DNA of 64,000 bases from NCBI GenBank assembly GCA_905200615.1, contig CAJKLB010000002.1, positions 1 through 64,000 of the forward strand, read 5' to 3'. Both the position numbers and the translations under genes were made by a program. Source of the stretch: an uncultured Selenomonadales bacterium (GTDB taxonomy: Bacteria; Bacillota; Clostridia; Christensenellales; QALW01). Within the stretch, counting starts at the first letter, position 1. The number at the start of each line of letters is the position of its first letter. A model generated the notes under the pieces. It did no database searches and was not told the origin of the DNA. It worked only from the letters and a program-made list of their open reading frames with translations. Shown here in pieces: positions 62,710 to 64,000 of this stretch.

Positions 62710-63324
62710 ATGGAAATTATAAAGCTGCAGACAGGTGCTTTGGGCGTAAATACCTATATTGCGTCTCAAAATCTTACGGAGGCTTTTGTAGTGGATCCCG
62801 GTGGCGACGCTGAAAAAATTCAGGCTGCTGCTGCCGAAAGAGGCTGGCATATTCGAGCTGTACTTTTGACACACGGACATTTTGACCACATCGGAGCCTT
62901 AAACAAATTGCGGCAAAACGGCGCGGCGGTTTATATTTCTGCCGCGGACGCGCCGATGCTTCTGGATGCGCAGGCTTCTCTGGCAATGCTGTTCGGCTAT
63001 CCAATGGAACCCTGCAGGGCAGATTTTTTGCTGAATGACGGAGACAAGCTTTCTGTCGGCGGAGCGGAAATTCAGGTTCTTGCTACGCCCGGACATACAC
63101 CGGGAAGCGTGTGCTATTTAACAGCGGAGACACTGTTCAGCGGGGATACGCTGTTTTGTGGCAGTATAGGACGCACCGATTTTCCGGGGGGAGATTATGG
63201 ACAGCTGATTACTTCGGTAAAAAATAGATTGCTACTGTTGCCGGAAAATTTACGTGTGTTACCCGGTCACGGAGATGAAACTACGTTAGCAGATGAAAGA
63301 AAATATAATCCCTTTGTGAGGTAA
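62710..63324 (+). CDS. MBL-fold hydrolase, glyoxalase II-like
   Basis: This 204-residue metallo-beta-lactamase fold protein has the metal motif THGHFDHIGA (about 57-66), ATPGHTPGSVCY, FSGDTLF and PGHGDETTL. The binuclear metal site is complete. YcbL- and GloB-type hydrolases of this length act on small thioesters, but the substrate is not known. It starts one base after the dtd stop. Confidence 0.9.
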   Translation: MEIIKLQTGALGVNTYIASQNLTEAFVVDPGGDAEKIQAAAAERGWHIRAVLLTHGHFDHIGALNKLRQNGAAVYISAADAPMLLDAQASLAMLFGYPMEPCRADFLLNDGDKLSVGGAEIQVLATPGHTPGSVCYLTAETLFSGDTLFCGSIGRTDFPGGDYGQLITSVKNRLLLLPENLRVLPGHGDETTLADERKYNPFVR

Positions 63325-63325
63325 T

Positions 63326-64000
63326 ATGAAACTGAAAACCAATGCTTTGGAATTTTATAATGAAATTTCCGAAAGTGTGCGTGCTTTTATAGAAGCAGAT
63401 AAAATAGAATTGACCGCGGATGAGGATGCGGATATCACGGTTATGCGGCAGATAAAAGAGAATGAGGTGTATGCCTGCGCGGTATATCGGGGAATACGGG
63501 GAGAAAGCCGTGAAGAATTGGTATCTGCTGATGCGGTTATGCGTGAGCGCATTAGTAAACGCTGTGTAAAACTTGCGGTCTATTTTGCTTTAAAAAGCTA
63601 TACAGGCAGACAGCTCCCTTGGGGTTCGCTTACCGGTATACGACCCACTAAGCTGGCAAGAGAATATGCCGATGCGGGGAATGTAAGCCACGTTTTATTG
63701 GAAAAATATGATCTTCCCACGAAAAAAGGGGAGTTGCTGGAAGAAATATGCGCAAATCAGGAAGCGTTTTATACCCCTCAAGAGAACGAAATTGATGTTT
63801 ATATAGGCATTCCTTTCTGCCGTACCCGGTGCACGTACTGTTCCTTTTCTACCACGGATTCCACGAAGGGTGAGAAACTGATGGTACCGTATGTGGAAGC
63901 GCTTTTAAAGGAAATGGAACAGACCAAGGCTATGCTGGAAGAACAAAAACGTCAAATTCGCTGTCTTTATATCGGCGGCGGTACGCCTACGGCGTTGACA
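63326..64000 (+). CDS. hemZ: Coproporphyrinogen dehydrogenase HemZ, 5' part
   Basis: The 225 visible codons match HemZ, a radical-SAM enzyme related to oxygen-independent coproporphyrinogen III oxidase. There is an N-terminal region (about 1-155) and then IGIPFCRTRCTYCSF with the cluster cysteines Cys 165, Cys 169 and Cys 172, and LYIGGGTPTAL. GAGGTAAT precedes the ATG, one base after the preceding stop. The gene continues past the window end, so the end is missing. The relA-dtd-MBL-hemZ order is typical of Clostridia. Confidence 0.92.
   Translation, partial: MKLKTNALEFYNEISESVRAFIEADKIELTADEDADITVMRQIKENEVYACAVYRGIRGESREELVSADAVMRERISKRCVKLAVYFALKSYTGRQLPWGSLTGIRPTKLAREYADAGNVSHVLLEKYDLPTKKGELLEEICANQEAFYTPQENEIDVYIGIPFCRTRCTYCSFSTTDSTKGEKLMVPYVEALLKEMEQTKAMLEEQKRQIRCLYIGGGTPTALT

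Noticed and set aside
1..64000. CRISPR array, prophage or intact insertion sequence
   Set aside because: No regularly spaced direct repeats, phage structural or integrase genes, or transposase were seen on either strand.

Overview
The window reads as chromosomal DNA of a low-GC, endospore-forming Clostridia-type Firmicute, probably an anaerobe of the Oscillospiraceae/Ruminococcaceae sort. The basis is gene content and gene order: SpoIVFA/SpoIVFB behind minD-minE-rodA, a DUF5711-CvpA pair, TIGR04086 next to secD-secF, recJ-relA-dtd-MBL-hemZ, HemZ-type oxygen-independent haem enzymes, formate-tetrahydrofolate ligase, strong AGGAGG ribosome binding sites and TTGACA/TATAAT promoters. There is no rRNA operon, phage, intact transposase or CRISPR array. 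One tRNA gene (Asp, GUC) is present.

Layout. 1-1405: end of an unidentified gene, a terminator, then a gene-poor kilobase carrying one copy of a dispersed repeat. 1406-8895 (+): rqcP, fused ispDF, a membrane-anchored beta-propeller-like protein, radA, a PIN/TRAM protein and a secreted GH99/WbsX-like protein with duplicated binding domains. 9049-12675 (+): DUF5711 protein, CvpA and another anchored propeller-like protein. 12833-19269: short units on alternating strands (DUF1836 regulator, SGNH hydrolase, kdgK and KDPG aldolase, HD protein, formate/nitrite transporter, WYL regulator). 19532-21748 (+): a doubled DUF1538 transporter with a doubled PII-like protein. 21853-25634 (-): minD, minE, rodA, spoIVFA, spoIVFB. 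25920-26604 (+): DUF1858 protein and rpiB.

26668-30419 (-) is the most interesting unit. An MBOAT acyltransferase, an SGNH esterase-like protein, an ECF sigma factor and an RsiV-like anti-sigma factor sit in one operon behind an ECF-like promoter. It resembles the SigV/RsiV/OatA lysozyme response of Bacillus, with the acetylation step split into PatA/PatB-like parts. It is followed by a heterodimeric ABC exporter and fhs (-), then a complete BceRS-BceAB peptide-sensing and resistance module (+). Together 26.6-40.8 kb looks like a cell-envelope defence neighbourhood.

41158-64000: a glycosidase-like protein with an inserted zinc-ribbon, yqeY and glnS transcribed divergently, a YdcF protein, a second two-gene ABC exporter, an inverted second copy of the repeat, a UroD-like protein, glmM, tRNA-Asp, TIGR04086-secD-secF with unusually divergent SecD/SecF, and recJ-relA-dtd-MBL-hemZ running off the window end.

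All functional names rest on motif and family recognition by eye. No database search, folding or alignment program was run. Promoters and terminators are read from the bases and are predictions.
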